A DNA stretch of 64,000 nucleotides, taken from contig JACKKX010000003.1 in NCBI GenBank assembly GCA_024236215.1, positions 248,001 through 312,000 on the forward strand. Reading direction: 5' to 3'. Made by a program: the position numbers and the translations under genes. The notes under the pieces were generated by a model. That model was not told the origin of the DNA. It made no database searches and worked only from the letters and a program-made list of their open reading frames with translations. This DNA is from Novosphingobium sp. GTDB lineage: Bacteria; Pseudomonadota; Alphaproteobacteria; Sphingomonadales; Sphingomonadaceae. The stretch's first letter is position 1. Every line of letters begins with the position of its first letter. Below are positions 18,964 to 27,572 of this stretch, in pieces.

Positions 18964-18986
18964 CCCTCCGGCCCGGTGCCGGAGGG
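18964..18986 (+). terminator. Intercistronic hairpin
   Basis: Nine-base-pair perfect stem (CCCTCCGGC / GCCGGAGGG) with a CCGGT loop in the 61-bp gap between the acyl-CoA dehydrogenase and alcohol dehydrogenase genes. There is no U-tract after it, so it looks more like an mRNA-processing or partial-attenuation hairpin than a full terminator. Confidence 0.45.
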
Positions 18987-19003
18987 TCCATACGGAGAAG
19001 ACA

Positions 19004-20092
19004 ATGAAAGCCGCAGTCCTGATCGAGCCCAACAAGCCGCTTGAAATCGAGCAGCTCCAGATCGGCAAGCCGGGGCCGCACGAAGTGCTGATCCGCACGG
19101 CCGCCTGCGGGCTGTGCCATTCGGACCTGCATTTCATCGAGGGCACCTATCCCCACCCGCTGCCCGCCGTACCGGGGCACGAGGCGGCGGGGATCGTCGA
19201 GGCGGTCGGCAGCGAGGTGCGCACGGTCAAGGTCGGCGATGCGGTGGTCACCTGCCTATCGGCCTTCTGCGGGCACTGCGAATTCTGCGTCAGTGGACGC
19301 ATGGCGCTGTGCCTGGGCGCCGATACCCGCCGCGCGCCGGGCAGCGAACCGCGCCTCAGCCGCCCCGACGGCAGCCCGGTGGGCCAGATGCTCAACCTTT
19401 CGGCCTTTGCCGAGATGATGCTGGTGCACGAGCACGCCTGCACCGCGATCGACCCGGAGATGCCGCTCGACCGCGCCGCGGTGATCGGCTGTGCGGTGAC
19501 CACCGGCGCGGGCACCATCTTCAACGCCTGCAAGGTAACCCCGGGCGAAACCGTTGCCGTGGTCGGTTGCGGCGGGGTGGGCCTGGCGACCATCAACGCG
19601 GCCAAGATCGCCGGCGCGGGGCGGATCATCGCCGCCGACCCGATGCCCGAGAAGCGTGAGCTGGCGATCAAGCTTGGCGCCACCGATACGGTCGATGCGC
19701 TCGCCCCCGATGCCGCCGCGACCATCGTCGAGCTGACCAAGGGCGGGGTCGATCACGCGATCGAGGCAGTTGGCCGCCCTGCGTCGGGCGAGCTGGCGGT
19801 CAAGTCGCTGCGGCGCGGCGGCACCGCGACGATCCTGGGCATGATGCCGCTGGCCCATTCGGTTGGCCTCAGCGCGTTCGACCTGCTTTCGGGCAAGAAG
19901 CTCCAGGGCGCGATCATGGGGATGAACCGCTTCCCGGTCGACATGCCCCGCCTGGTCGATTTCTACATGCGCGGAATGCTCGATCTCGATACGATCATCG
20001 CCGAGCGCATTCCGCTCGAGGCGATTAACGAAGGCTTCGAGAAGATGAAGGCCGGGCATTCGGCGCGCTCGGTGATCGTGTTCGATCAGTGA
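19004..20092 (+). CDS. Zinc-dependent medium-chain alcohol dehydrogenase
   Basis: 362-residue MDR enzyme oxidising an alcohol with NAD(P). Catalytic-zinc residues Cys38 (CGLCHSD) and His59-Glu60 (GHEAAG), structural-zinc cysteines near 89, 92, 95 and 103 (AFCGHCEFC...LC), and the Rossmann motif VVGCGGVGLATI. Class III-like in length, with the SAF(A) insert near residue 130. It stands between the ACAD and kinase genes, so the substrate could be a hydroxyacyl intermediate. Confidence 0.92.
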   Translation: MKAAVLIEPNKPLEIEQLQIGKPGPHEVLIRTAACGLCHSDLHFIEGTYPHPLPAVPGHEAAGIVEAVGSEVRTVKVGDAVVTCLSAFCGHCEFCVSGRMALCLGADTRRAPGSEPRLSRPDGSPVGQMLNLSAFAEMMLVHEHACTAIDPEMPLDRAAVIGCAVTTGAGTIFNACKVTPGETVAVVGCGGVGLATINAAKIAGAGRIIAADPMPEKRELAIKLGATDTVDALAPDAAATIVELTKGGVDHAIEAVGRPASGELAVKSLRRGGTATILGMMPLAHSVGLSAFDLLSGKKLQGAIMGMNRFPVDMPRLVDFYMRGMLDLDTIIAERIPLEAINEGFEKMKAGHSARSVIVFDQ

Positions 20093-20099
20093 GGCGCCG

Positions 20100-21173
20100 A
20101 TGAGCGACGCGATCAACGCCGAGGAAGCCTTTGTCGGCACGGTCGAGCCCGAGGGGGCCGACCGGCTCGACGCGGCGCGGCTGGGCGAATGGATGGAGGC
20201 CAATGTCGCGGGCTTTAAGGGCCCGCTTCGCCTGACCAAGTTCAAGGGCGGGCAATCCAATCCGACCTACCGGATCGAGGCGCCCAGCGGCAACTATGTG
20301 CTGCGCCGCAAGCCCTTCGGACCGCTGCTGCCCTCGGCCCATGCGGTTGACCGTGAATACAAGGTCCAGGCCGCGCTGCACACCACCGGCTTTCCGGTTG
20401 CCCGGCAATACGGGCTGTGCACCGACGAAAGCGTGGTCGGATCGTGGTTCTATGTCATGGGCATGGTCGATGGCCGCACGATCTGGGACGGATCGATGCC
20501 CAAGGACGCCCCGCCATACCGCCGCGATACCTACATGGCGATGATCGATTGCCTGGCGCAGCTCCATGCGGTCGACGTCGAGGCGGTCGGCCTGGCGGAT
20601 TTCGGCAAGCCAGGCAACTATTTCGGGCGCCAGGTCGAACGCTGGACCAGGCAGTACAAGCTGGCCGAAACCGAGCACATGCCCACCGTCGAGCGGCTGA
20701 TCGAATGGCTGCCGGCAACCCTGCCCGAACAGACCCGCACCAGCGTCGTTCACGGCGATTACCGGATCGACAACATGATCTGGGCCAAGGACGCGCCCCA
20801 GGTGCTGGCGGTACTCGATTGGGAACTTTCCACGCTGGGCGATCCGCTGGCCGACTTCACCTATGTCTGCATGGCCTGGGTGACCGAGAACGGCGGGCGT
20901 TCAGGCGTGATGGACCTCGATCGCAAGGTGCTCGGCATTCCCGAGCTCGATGAGGTGGTTGAACGTTATTGCCAGGCGACCGGACGGGACAGCGTGCCCG
21001 ACATGAACTGGTATTTCGCTTACAACTTCTTCCGCCTCACCGGGATCATCCAGGGGATCAAGAAGCGTGTGATCGAGGGCACGGCGAGCTCCGCCCATGC
21101 CAAGGCCATGTCGGAACGGGTCCAGCCGCTGGCCGACAAGGCCTGGGAATTCGCGCTCAAGGCCGGGGCCTAG
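20100..21173 (+). CDS. APH-like phosphotransferase (ACAD10/11 N-domain or LvaA type)
   Basis: 357-residue kinase of the aminoglycoside-phosphotransferase fold. N-lobe FKGGQSNPTYRIE, catalytic loop VVHGDYRIDNM (His218, Asp220, Asn225) and metal site VLDWELSTLGDPLADF (Asp240). This subgroup is not for antibiotics: it matches the kinase domain of animal ACAD10/ACAD11 and bacterial LvaA, which phosphorylates 4-hydroxyacyl-CoA before elimination by an acyl-CoA dehydrogenase. It lies 7 bp after the alcohol dehydrogenase stop. Its stop and that of the convergent protease gene share a CTAG. Confidence 0.9.
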   Translation: MSDAINAEEAFVGTVEPEGADRLDAARLGEWMEANVAGFKGPLRLTKFKGGQSNPTYRIEAPSGNYVLRRKPFGPLLPSAHAVDREYKVQAALHTTGFPVARQYGLCTDESVVGSWFYVMGMVDGRTIWDGSMPKDAPPYRRDTYMAMIDCLAQLHAVDVEAVGLADFGKPGNYFGRQVERWTRQYKLAETEHMPTVERLIEWLPATLPEQTRTSVVHGDYRIDNMIWAKDAPQVLAVLDWELSTLGDPLADFTYVCMAWVTENGGRSGVMDLDRKVLGIPELDEVVERYCQATGRDSVPDMNWYFAYNFFRLTGIIQGIKKRVIEGTASSAHAKAMSERVQPLADKAWEFALKAGA

Positions 21174-23560
21174 AACTTCCTAACCCAGGTTATCGCCAGT
21201 CCGTGATCGTCGGGCAGGGCCGCATAGTGCCCCGGGTCCTTGCGATAATAGAGGCTGGCGCTCGCCGCCCCGCCCCACAGGTATCCGCGCCAGACCAGCT
21301 CGGCATCGAGCTCGCGCCCGGTGGGGGAAAGCGGGACCGTGCGGGCGGCGTAGCTCGCCGCGAGGGTGGAATAGGAATATTCGACCGGGAGGTAGAACGA
21401 CAGCCCGCCCTGCTCGACCCGCAGCGGCTGGGCGAGACGCAGGCCAAGGCTGTCCCCCTCCGTAAACACATTGTCGCGCAGGGCATCGATCGCCCAGGCC
21501 GAGCTGACAAACCGCGAGGATGAGAGCAGCGCCCCGCCGCCCCGCGGCCGGGTTGCAACGCCGCGCATCGCCGCGCCCAGATGCCAGCCCGCACCCGGAT
21601 CCCAGCCCGCCGCGGCATCGAGCACCAGGCTATCGGCACCCACCGTGCCGAAGCCGGGATGGAGCCGCGCCCCCAGCACGGTGCGATCCTCGGCCAGCCA
21701 GCTGGCCCCGAGCGAAGCCTGAGCCGCGCCGAAGCGACGATCGAAGGAAATGCCGAGCCGCCGTGTCGGTGCGTCGACCATCCGGGCTGGACCGCTCCCC
21801 GCAATTTGCATCGGCGCCCCGGAAAGCGCCGAACCGCGCTCAAAGCTGAAGCTCGCCCCCCAGGGGCCGAACTCGTGGCGGATCGCCACACTGCTTTCGC
21901 CCGAGCGGACAAAACCCAGATCGTCGAGCGGCGAACGCGCGACCAGAAAGGCCGGGCGCGCTGCGCCCTGAAGCTGCGCCGTCAGCCCATCGGCCCCTTG
22001 CGCAAAGCCCAGCGCCATCCTCGTGCCGGGCGCCAGATCGGCCACCATCCGTGCCGCGAGCACCCGTGAAGCCTCGGCCTCGGCGGGCGAAAGCCGCAGC
22101 GGCCCCGACCAGGCCAGCCGCTGGGTGCGGTCGCGCGCATCGACCGTAAAGGCCATCGCCACGCCGCCGGTCCCCGTGCCGAGATTGCGGGTCTGCTGGG
22201 TCAGCGCGGCGCCCAGCCGCAAGGGTACGTTGGCCCCGCTGACCCGCTGGCCCAGATCGATGGTATAGGCACGCTGATAGGCATCGAGCACCACCGCGCT
22301 GAGCGCCGGAACGCGTTTGAAGGCATCGCCCATCGCGCCCGAAGTGACCACTGTGGTATCGTCCAGAGACATGGCGAGGGTGCTGCCCGCCAGCGCGGTC
22401 GATCCCTGCGGAGCGAAGGCCGCGCCGATATTCATGATCCCTCGGCCATAGATCGGATCGGTTCCGGTTGCTCCGGCGTCGTTCGCGGTGCGCAGCAGCA
22501 GATCGACCGCCTGGGTGCCGGTCAGGTTGGGAAAGGCGCCGCGCAGCAGAGCGATTGCACCCGCGACCTGGGGGGTGGCAAAGCTGGTGCCGGAAATGAC
22601 ATAGACCGAACGGCTCCCGTCCGAGTTGGTGACGATCTTCATCGTCCCGTTCTCATAGACGCAGCACACCCGCTCGCCCCGCGCCGAAAGGAAGGAGCTC
22701 GCCGAACTGCCGGCCTTGTTGCTGAAATCGGAAATGACGTTGTTCTCATCGATCGAGCCGACGATGATCACCGCCCCGTGGCCCACGGCTTGCAGGCCGG
22801 TGGCAAAGGGATCGGGGTTGGTGGGATCGATCCCTGGGTCGGTGGACGTGCCATCGTTCCCCGCCGCGATCACCACAACCACACCCGCCGCGGTGGCGTT
22901 GGACACGGCGTTTCGGAGCGTGCTGTTGGGCGCGCCCCCGCCCAGCGAGATATTGATCACCTTGGCCCCGGCGGCGACTGCGGCATTGACCCCGGCGGCG
23001 ATATCGTTGTCGAAGAACGAGCAACCACTATCCGGGGTGTTCGCATCATATGTCGCGCAGCTTCCCGGATCGTCGGCACGGAACACCCCCAGCTGGGCCT
23101 GCCAGGCGATCCCCATGATCCCGGTGTTGTCACGCGCCGCGGCGGCGATCATCGCCACGTTGGTGCCGTGATCGTCATCGGGATTGTCAATCCCGCGGCT
23201 TCCGGCGACATCGCGCGACGCAGCGATGATCCGCCCCGCGAATTCCGGACTGTCATGATCGATCCCCGAATCGATCACCCCGATAATCACCCCCTGCCCC
23301 GAAAAGCCCTTTTCCCATGCGGGAATGGCGTTGTGTTGCTCGGGCCCGTCGGAGCGGTTGTATTCGCTGGTTACGAAGCCCGAACCGGTTGGGGTGGGGG
23401 TCGGCGTGGGCGTTGGAGTTGGAGTAGGAGTTGGGGTGGGTGTTGGGGTTGGGCTCGGTGTGCTGGAAACTCCGCCTCCGCCGCAACCTGTAACCACAAG
23501 TAGCGAAACCAGCGCGATGCCCAGGTGCCAGCGCGAGCGAAGAGAGATGGCCTTTTCCAT
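21170..23560 (-). CDS. S8 subtilisin-like protease with C-terminal barrel-like region, putative autotransporter
   Basis: 796-residue exported protease. An N-terminal signal (LGIALVSLLVVTGC) ends in a lipobox-like TGC at about residue 26, followed by GGGG and a run of about 11 Pro-Thr repeats (about 35-58). The subtilase domain has the intact triad Asp97 (GVIDSGID), His131 (DDHGTNVAM) and Ser326 (SGTSFATPQVAGA). It ends at the YGRGIMNIGAAF linker seen in S8 autotransporters. The remaining roughly 390 residues are rich in alternating beta segments and end ...WVRKF, with the terminal Phe of outer-membrane barrels. I chose the ATG at 23560. A lipobox plus a barrel is unusual. Confidence 0.85.
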   Translation of the reverse strand: MEKAISLRSRWHLGIALVSLLVVTGCGGGGVSSTPSPTPTPTPTPTPTPTPTPTPTPTGSGFVTSEYNRSDGPEQHNAIPAWEKGFSGQGVIIGVIDSGIDHDSPEFAGRIIAASRDVAGSRGIDNPDDDHGTNVAMIAAAARDNTGIMGIAWQAQLGVFRADDPGSCATYDANTPDSGCSFFDNDIAAGVNAAVAAGAKVINISLGGGAPNSTLRNAVSNATAAGVVVVIAAGNDGTSTDPGIDPTNPDPFATGLQAVGHGAVIIVGSIDENNVISDFSNKAGSSASSFLSARGERVCCVYENGTMKIVTNSDGSRSVYVISGTSFATPQVAGAIALLRGAFPNLTGTQAVDLLLRTANDAGATGTDPIYGRGIMNIGAAFAPQGSTALAGSTLAMSLDDTTVVTSGAMGDAFKRVPALSAVVLDAYQRAYTIDLGQRVSGANVPLRLGAALTQQTRNLGTGTGGVAMAFTVDARDRTQRLAWSGPLRLSPAEAEASRVLAARMVADLAPGTRMALGFAQGADGLTAQLQGAARPAFLVARSPLDDLGFVRSGESSVAIRHEFGPWGASFSFERGSALSGAPMQIAGSGPARMVDAPTRRLGISFDRRFGAAQASLGASWLAEDRTVLGARLHPGFGTVGADSLVLDAAAGWDPGAGWHLGAAMRGVATRPRGGGALLSSSRFVSSAWAIDALRDNVFTEGDSLGLRLAQPLRVEQGGLSFYLPVEYSYSTLAASYAARTVPLSPTGRELDAELVWRGYLWGGAASASLYYRKDPGHYAALPDDHGLAITWVRKF

Positions 23561-23735
23561 GCGTTCGACCCCAATAATCGGCTTGCCAGTCAAGTCCTTG
23601 GCACCCGTCAGGATGCCCCGCGCATGTTTAACTTCTGCTTTCGATCCGGCCTAGGCAATTTTCAGGGGCTTGCTCCGTGCCGGGGCAGACGATAGGCGCA
23701 AGGGCGAGCCGCCCCTGCCGGAGAGAACCTGCCCG

Positions 23736-24575
23736 ATGTCCGACCAGCTTGCCGCCGCGATTGAAGCCGCCTGGGAGACGCGCGATAGCGTAACCCCCGC
23801 CAGCAGCGCGGTGCGCGAAGTGGTCGAAGCCGCGCTCGAACTGCTCGACAATGGCCAGGCGCGCGTTGCCGAGCCCGATGGCGCGGGTGGCTGGAAGGTC
23901 AACCAGTGGCTCAAGAAAGCGGTGCTGCTCAGCTTCCGGCTGAACGACAACGAAGTGGTGCCCGGAGGCGCCGCGGGTGCTCCAGCGTTTGACAAGGTGC
24001 CCAGCAAGTTTGCCGGCTGGGGCGAAAACCGCTTTCGCGAGGCCGGCTTCCGGGTTGTGCCCGGCGCCGTGGTGCGGCGCGGATCGTTCGTCGGCAAGGG
24101 CGTGGTAGTGATGCCCAGTTTCATCAACATCGGTGCCCATATCGGCGAAGGGACCATGGTTGACACCTGGGCGACTGTCGGCTCCTGCGCGCAGATCGGC
24201 GCCCACGTGCACCTTTCCGGCGGGGTCGGGATCGGCGGCGTGCTCGAGCCGCTCCAGGCCGGGCCGGTAGTGATCGAGGACGGCTGCTTCATCGGCGCGC
24301 GCAGCGAAGTGGTTGAAGGGGTGCGGGTGTGCGAGGGCGCGGTGCTTTCGATGGGGGTCTACCTCGGCGCCTCTACCAAGATCGTCGATCGCGCCACGGG
24401 CGAAGTCCATATCGGCCGGGTCCCGCCCTACAGTGTGGTCGTACCTGGTTCGATGCCGGGCAAGCCCCTGCCCGACGGTTCGCCTGGGCCGTCGCTCTAC
24501 TGCGCGGTGATCGTCAAAACAGTCGATGCCCAGACCCGTGCCAAGACCGGCATCAACGACCTGCTGCGCGACTAG
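23736..24575 (+). CDS. dapD: Tetrahydrodipicolinate N-succinyltransferase
   Basis: Lysine/meso-diaminopimelate pathway enzyme transferring succinyl from succinyl-CoA. 279 residues. The N-terminal helical domain is followed by hexapeptide repeats forming a left-handed beta helix ([32 protein letters not shown]), with the conserved [13 protein letters not shown] loop. The ATG at 23736 matches the family start. It acts as a cytoplasmic trimer. Confidence 0.97.
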   Translation: MSDQLAAAIEAAWETRDSVTPASSAVREVVEAALELLDNGQARVAEPDGAGGWKVNQWLKKAVLLSFRLNDNEVVPGGAAGAPAFDKVPSKFAGWGENRFREAGFRVVPGAVVRRGSFVGKGVVVMPSFINIGAHIGEGTMVDTWATVGSCAQIGAHVHLSGGVGIGGVLEPLQAGPVVIEDGCFIGARSEVVEGVRVCEGAVLSMGVYLGASTKIVDRATGEVHIGRVPPYSVVVPGSMPGKPLPDGSPGPSLYCAVIVKTVDAQTRAKTGINDLLRD

Positions 24576-24592
24576 GCAGAGCGGTGCAGCAG

Positions 24593-25018
24593 ATGCTCGC
24601 CGAGTTCGCCGTATCGACCTTCATGGTCGTGGCCTGCGTCGCGATCCATGGCTTCGGCCTTTTCAGCCTCAGCCAGGCGCTGCGCACCGAAGCTGCGGTC
24701 GAACGGCTCAAGCGGATCAACCCGCTCAGCCCGCGCGGGGCGGTGTTCACGCTTTCGATCGTGCTGGCGATGTTCGCGCTGCACGGGATCGAGATCTGGG
24801 GCTTCGCGCTGATCTACTGGTTGACCGGAGCGGTGCCGGGGTTCGAGGATGCGATCTATTTTTCGACCATTTCCTATTCGACGGTCGGTTACAACGACAC
24901 CCATATCCTGCGCGACTGGCGCCTGGTCGGCGCGTTCGAGAGCATCCTGGGCGTGTTCCTGCTCGGCTGGTCGACCGCCTTTTTCTTCCGCATGCTAGGT
25001 CGGATCGAGGCGCACTGA
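24593..25018 (+). CDS. Two-helix potassium-channel-like membrane protein
   Basis: About 141 residues with three or four hydrophobic segments. The C-terminal half has the pore layout of the Ion_trans_2 family: helix, pore loop with the filter-like TISYSTVGYND (about 93-103), then another helix (GVFLLGWSTAFFFRMLG). The filter reads TVGYND in place of the usual TVGYGD, so K+ selectivity is uncertain. The start is ATG 24593 or the in-frame GTG at 24584. It follows dapD by 17 bp. Confidence 0.82.
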   Translation: MLAEFAVSTFMVVACVAIHGFGLFSLSQALRTEAAVERLKRINPLSPRGAVFTLSIVLAMFALHGIEIWGFALIYWLTGAVPGFEDAIYFSTISYSTVGYNDTHILRDWRLVGAFESILGVFLLGWSTAFFFRMLGRIEAH

Positions 25019-25031
25019 GCAGCCGGAAGAT

Positions 25032-26303
25032 TCAGAACGTGGTCGGGCTTTCCAGCGGCGGATCGCCGGCGTGGGCGGCGGTGTAAGCTTCGGAGGCCTT
25101 GAGCACCCGGATCAGGTTTCCGCTCGCCAACTTCTGAAGATCCTGCTGGCTCCAGCCGCGCCGTGCCAGTTCGACGAACAGCGCCGGATAGGTTGCGGCA
25201 TCTTCCAGCCCGGTCACCGCCACTTCGATCCCGTCGAGATCCCCGCCCAGCCCGACGTGGTCCGCGCCGATCCGCCTGGCGATGTAATCGAGATGATCGG
25301 CAACATCCTTGACCGAACCGCGCGGCATCGGGTTGGCCTTGTCCCAATCGGCCAGCGCGGCCTTGGCTTTTTCGGGATCGCCGCGGTTGAGCGCCTTGAA
25401 ACGCGCCTCGACGGCGTCGCGCTCGGCCCCCCACAGCCGCGCGGCATCGAGCACGTAGGGCGGATAGAAATTGACCATCACGATCCCGCCATTGGCCTTG
25501 ATCGCATCGAGCGCTCGGTCGGTGACATTGCGGGGATGGGGATTGAGCGCATAGGCATTGGAATGGCTGACGATCACCGGCGCCCCGGCGATTGCCAGGG
25601 TGTCGAGCATGGTCTTCTCGCTGACATGGGCCAGATCGACCAGAATGCCGAGCCGCTGCATCTCGCGCACCACGTCCTTGCCGAAGGGGGTCAGCCCGTC
25701 ATGCACCGGGGCATCGGTGGCGCTGTCGGCCCAGGCAGTGTTCTTGAAATGGGTCAGCGTCATGTAGCGCGCGCCCAGCGCGTGCATCTGGCGCAGCACG
25801 CCCAGGCTGCCGCCGATCGAATGGCCACCCTCCATCCCCATCAGCGAGGCGATCCGTCCCTTCTTCCACGCCGCCTCGATGCAGGCGCTATCGGTGCAGA
25901 GCTGGAGATCGGCAGGATAGCGGGCAACCAGCCGTTTGGTCAGATCGATTTGCTCGAGCGTGGCCTGCACTGCCTGCGGCTCGGGCAGGTTGGCCGAGAC
26001 ATAGACCGACCAGAACTGCGCCCCGACATGGCCCTTGCGCATCCGCTTGAGATCGGTCTGCATCGCGGCCACTCCCTTGGCGGGATCGGCAGTGCCCGAG
26101 GTATCGGTGAAATCGAAATCACCCAGCACATCCTTGCGGCGATCGCGCAGCTGTTCAGGCACGTCGTTGTGCCCATCGAACACCGGCGCGGCGCGCAGCG
26201 CCGCCTCGGCGACCTGCTCGGGAGTGGCGGGGCCGGGTTTGGCCTGGGCGCCGACGGCAAGCGCAAGCGAAAGGGCAGTGGCAGCAAAAAGGGCAAGACG
26301 CAT
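25032..26303 (-). CDS. Membrane (renal-type) dipeptidase, M19 family
   Basis: 423-residue exported zinc dipeptidase. Signal peptide about 1-21 (ALSLALAVGAQA). Metal-site motifs of M19 are visible: FDGHNDVPEQ, GMEGGHSIG (bridging Glu), VSHSNAYALNPHPRN and GLGGDLDGIE. It would cleave dipeptides, possibly including D-amino-acid ones, in the periplasm. It is convergent with the channel gene. Confidence 0.93.
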   Translation of the reverse strand: MRLALFAATALSLALAVGAQAKPGPATPEQVAEAALRAAPVFDGHNDVPEQLRDRRKDVLGDFDFTDTSGTADPAKGVAAMQTDLKRMRKGHVGAQFWSVYVSANLPEPQAVQATLEQIDLTKRLVARYPADLQLCTDSACIEAAWKKGRIASLMGMEGGHSIGGSLGVLRQMHALGARYMTLTHFKNTAWADSATDAPVHDGLTPFGKDVVREMQRLGILVDLAHVSEKTMLDTLAIAGAPVIVSHSNAYALNPHPRNVTDRALDAIKANGGIVMVNFYPPYVLDAARLWGAERDAVEARFKALNRGDPEKAKAALADWDKANPMPRGSVKDVADHLDYIARRIGADHVGLGGDLDGIEVAVTGLEDAATYPALFVELARRGWSQQDLQKLASGNLIRVLKASEAYTAAHAGDPPLESPTTF

Positions 26304-26408
26304 GGGGGAATCCTGGTGTCTGGTTGGCGCGCCGAGCCTAGGTCAGCGCGCACGGTGCGGCAAGCGTCGCTTGCCTTGCCAGGCGTTTCATGCTGGCAGG
26401 ACGCTGCG

Positions 26409-27164
26409 ATGGCGTTGCTGACAGATCCGCTGACTTTGATCCTTGCCCTGGTCGCGGTCTTTCTGCTCGGGCTGGCGAAGGGCGGCTTTGCCGGGCTGGG
26501 CGCCCTGGCAACCCCGCTTCTTGCCCTTGCCATGCCACCGGTGACGGCAGCGGCCGTGCTGCTGCCGGTGCTGCTGGTGCAGGATGTGGTCAGTGTCTGG
26601 ACCTTTCGTCATTCCTGGGATCGCTGGATCGTCGGCTGGATGCTCCCCGGTGCGGCGATCGGCGTGGCAGCGGCGGCCTGGTTGGCCTCCGCCATCCCCG
26701 AAGAGCGAGTGCTGGCGCTGCTTGGTGCGGTGACGTTCTGCTTCGGCGTCTACCGGCTGTGGATCGAGCGGGGCGGTCGCTTTGCCGCCGCGTCGAGCTC
26801 GCCGGGCTGGGTCGGGATGCTGTTTGGCGCCGCCACCGGTTTTACCAGCCAGATTGCCCATGCCGGGGGGCCGCCGTTCCAGATGTGGGTCACCCCGCGC
26901 AAGCTCGATCACCTGAGCTACGTTGGCACCAGCGCGATTCTCTTCGCGGCGATCAACTGGATGAAGGTGCCGAGCTATCTCGCGCTCGGCACGCTCAACC
27001 GTACCACCCTGACCATGGCTGCGATCCTGATGCCGCTGGCGATCGGTTCGACCTTTGCCGGGGTCTGGCTGGTTCGCCGGATCGACGCGGCGCGCTTCTA
27101 TGCCATCATCTACTGGCTGATGGTGGCGCTGGGCCTCCGGCTGGTCTGGCAGGGGCTTGCCTAG
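26409..27164 (+). CDS. TauE/SafE-family sulfite/organosulfonate exporter
   Basis: 251-residue membrane protein with about eight helices in two halves. Family-type motifs are LLGLAKGGFAGLGALATPLLAL in the first helix pair and GFTSQIAHAGGPPFQMWVTPRKLD in the second half. I chose the ATG at 26409, because the open frame upstream is antisense to the dipeptidase. Cargo unknown. It is divergent from the dipeptidase with about 105 bp between them. Confidence 0.9.
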   Translation: MALLTDPLTLILALVAVFLLGLAKGGFAGLGALATPLLALAMPPVTAAAVLLPVLLVQDVVSVWTFRHSWDRWIVGWMLPGAAIGVAAAAWLASAIPEERVLALLGAVTFCFGVYRLWIERGGRFAAASSSPGWVGMLFGAATGFTSQIAHAGGPPFQMWVTPRKLDHLSYVGTSAILFAAINWMKVPSYLALGTLNRTTLTMAAILMPLAIGSTFAGVWLVRRIDAARFYAIIYWLMVALGLRLVWQGLA

Positions 27165-27254
27165 GGCCGGGCCCGCAATGGAGAGGCTGCCACGCCCGGA
27201 CTGGTCAAGCGCGCCCGCACCTGCCATGGCTGGCCGGGCAAGGAGAGCACGCCC

Positions 27255-27563
27255 ATGGCCGATGCCGATGAAGACTATGTCTATGACGAGGACAGCGGAG
27301 AGTGGCTGCCCGCTTCGGAACTGGCGGCCAAGCGCGCCGCTGAGGATGCGGTCGAGGTGCGCGATGCGGTTGGCAATCTGCTGGCCGATGGCGATTCGGT
27401 GACCCTCATCAAGGATCTGACCGTCAAGGGCGCCGGGCAGACGCTCAAGCAGGGCACCGTGATCCCCTCGATCCGGCTGACCGGCGATGCGCAGGAGATC
27501 GACTGCAAGTATCCCGGCATCAAGGGGCTGGTGCTGCGGGCTGAATTCGTCCGCAAGCGGTAA
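27255..27563 (+). CDS. YjdM/PhnA-like protein lacking the zinc ribbon
   Basis: 102 residues. The C-terminal PhnA domain is well conserved (VRDAVGNLLADGDSVTLIKDLTVKG ... IDCKYPGIKGLVLRAEFVRK). The N-terminal zinc ribbon of E. coli YjdM (two CxxC pairs) is replaced by a short acidic stretch, DEDYVYDEDSGEWLPASE, with no cysteines. Function is unclear; the old phosphonate link to YjdM is not supported by the genes here. It lies 9 bp before pfkB. Confidence 0.85.
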   Translation: MADADEDYVYDEDSGEWLPASELAAKRAAEDAVEVRDAVGNLLADGDSVTLIKDLTVKGAGQTLKQGTVIPSIRLTGDAQEIDCKYPGIKGLVLRAEFVRKR

Positions 27564-27572
27564 CCGGCACCG

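Noticed and set aside
18964..18986. Strong rho-independent terminator between acyl-CoA dehydrogenase and alcohol dehydrogenase genes
   Set aside because: No U-tract follows; the genes probably remain co-transcribed.
20100..21173. Aminoglycoside-resistance kinase
   Set aside because: The sequence matches the ACAD10/11-LvaA branch of the fold and it sits in an acyl-CoA operon.
23385..23460. Pro-Thr-coding DNA repeat as a phase-variation switch
   Set aside because: The units are multiples of three, so slippage would change length but not the reading frame.
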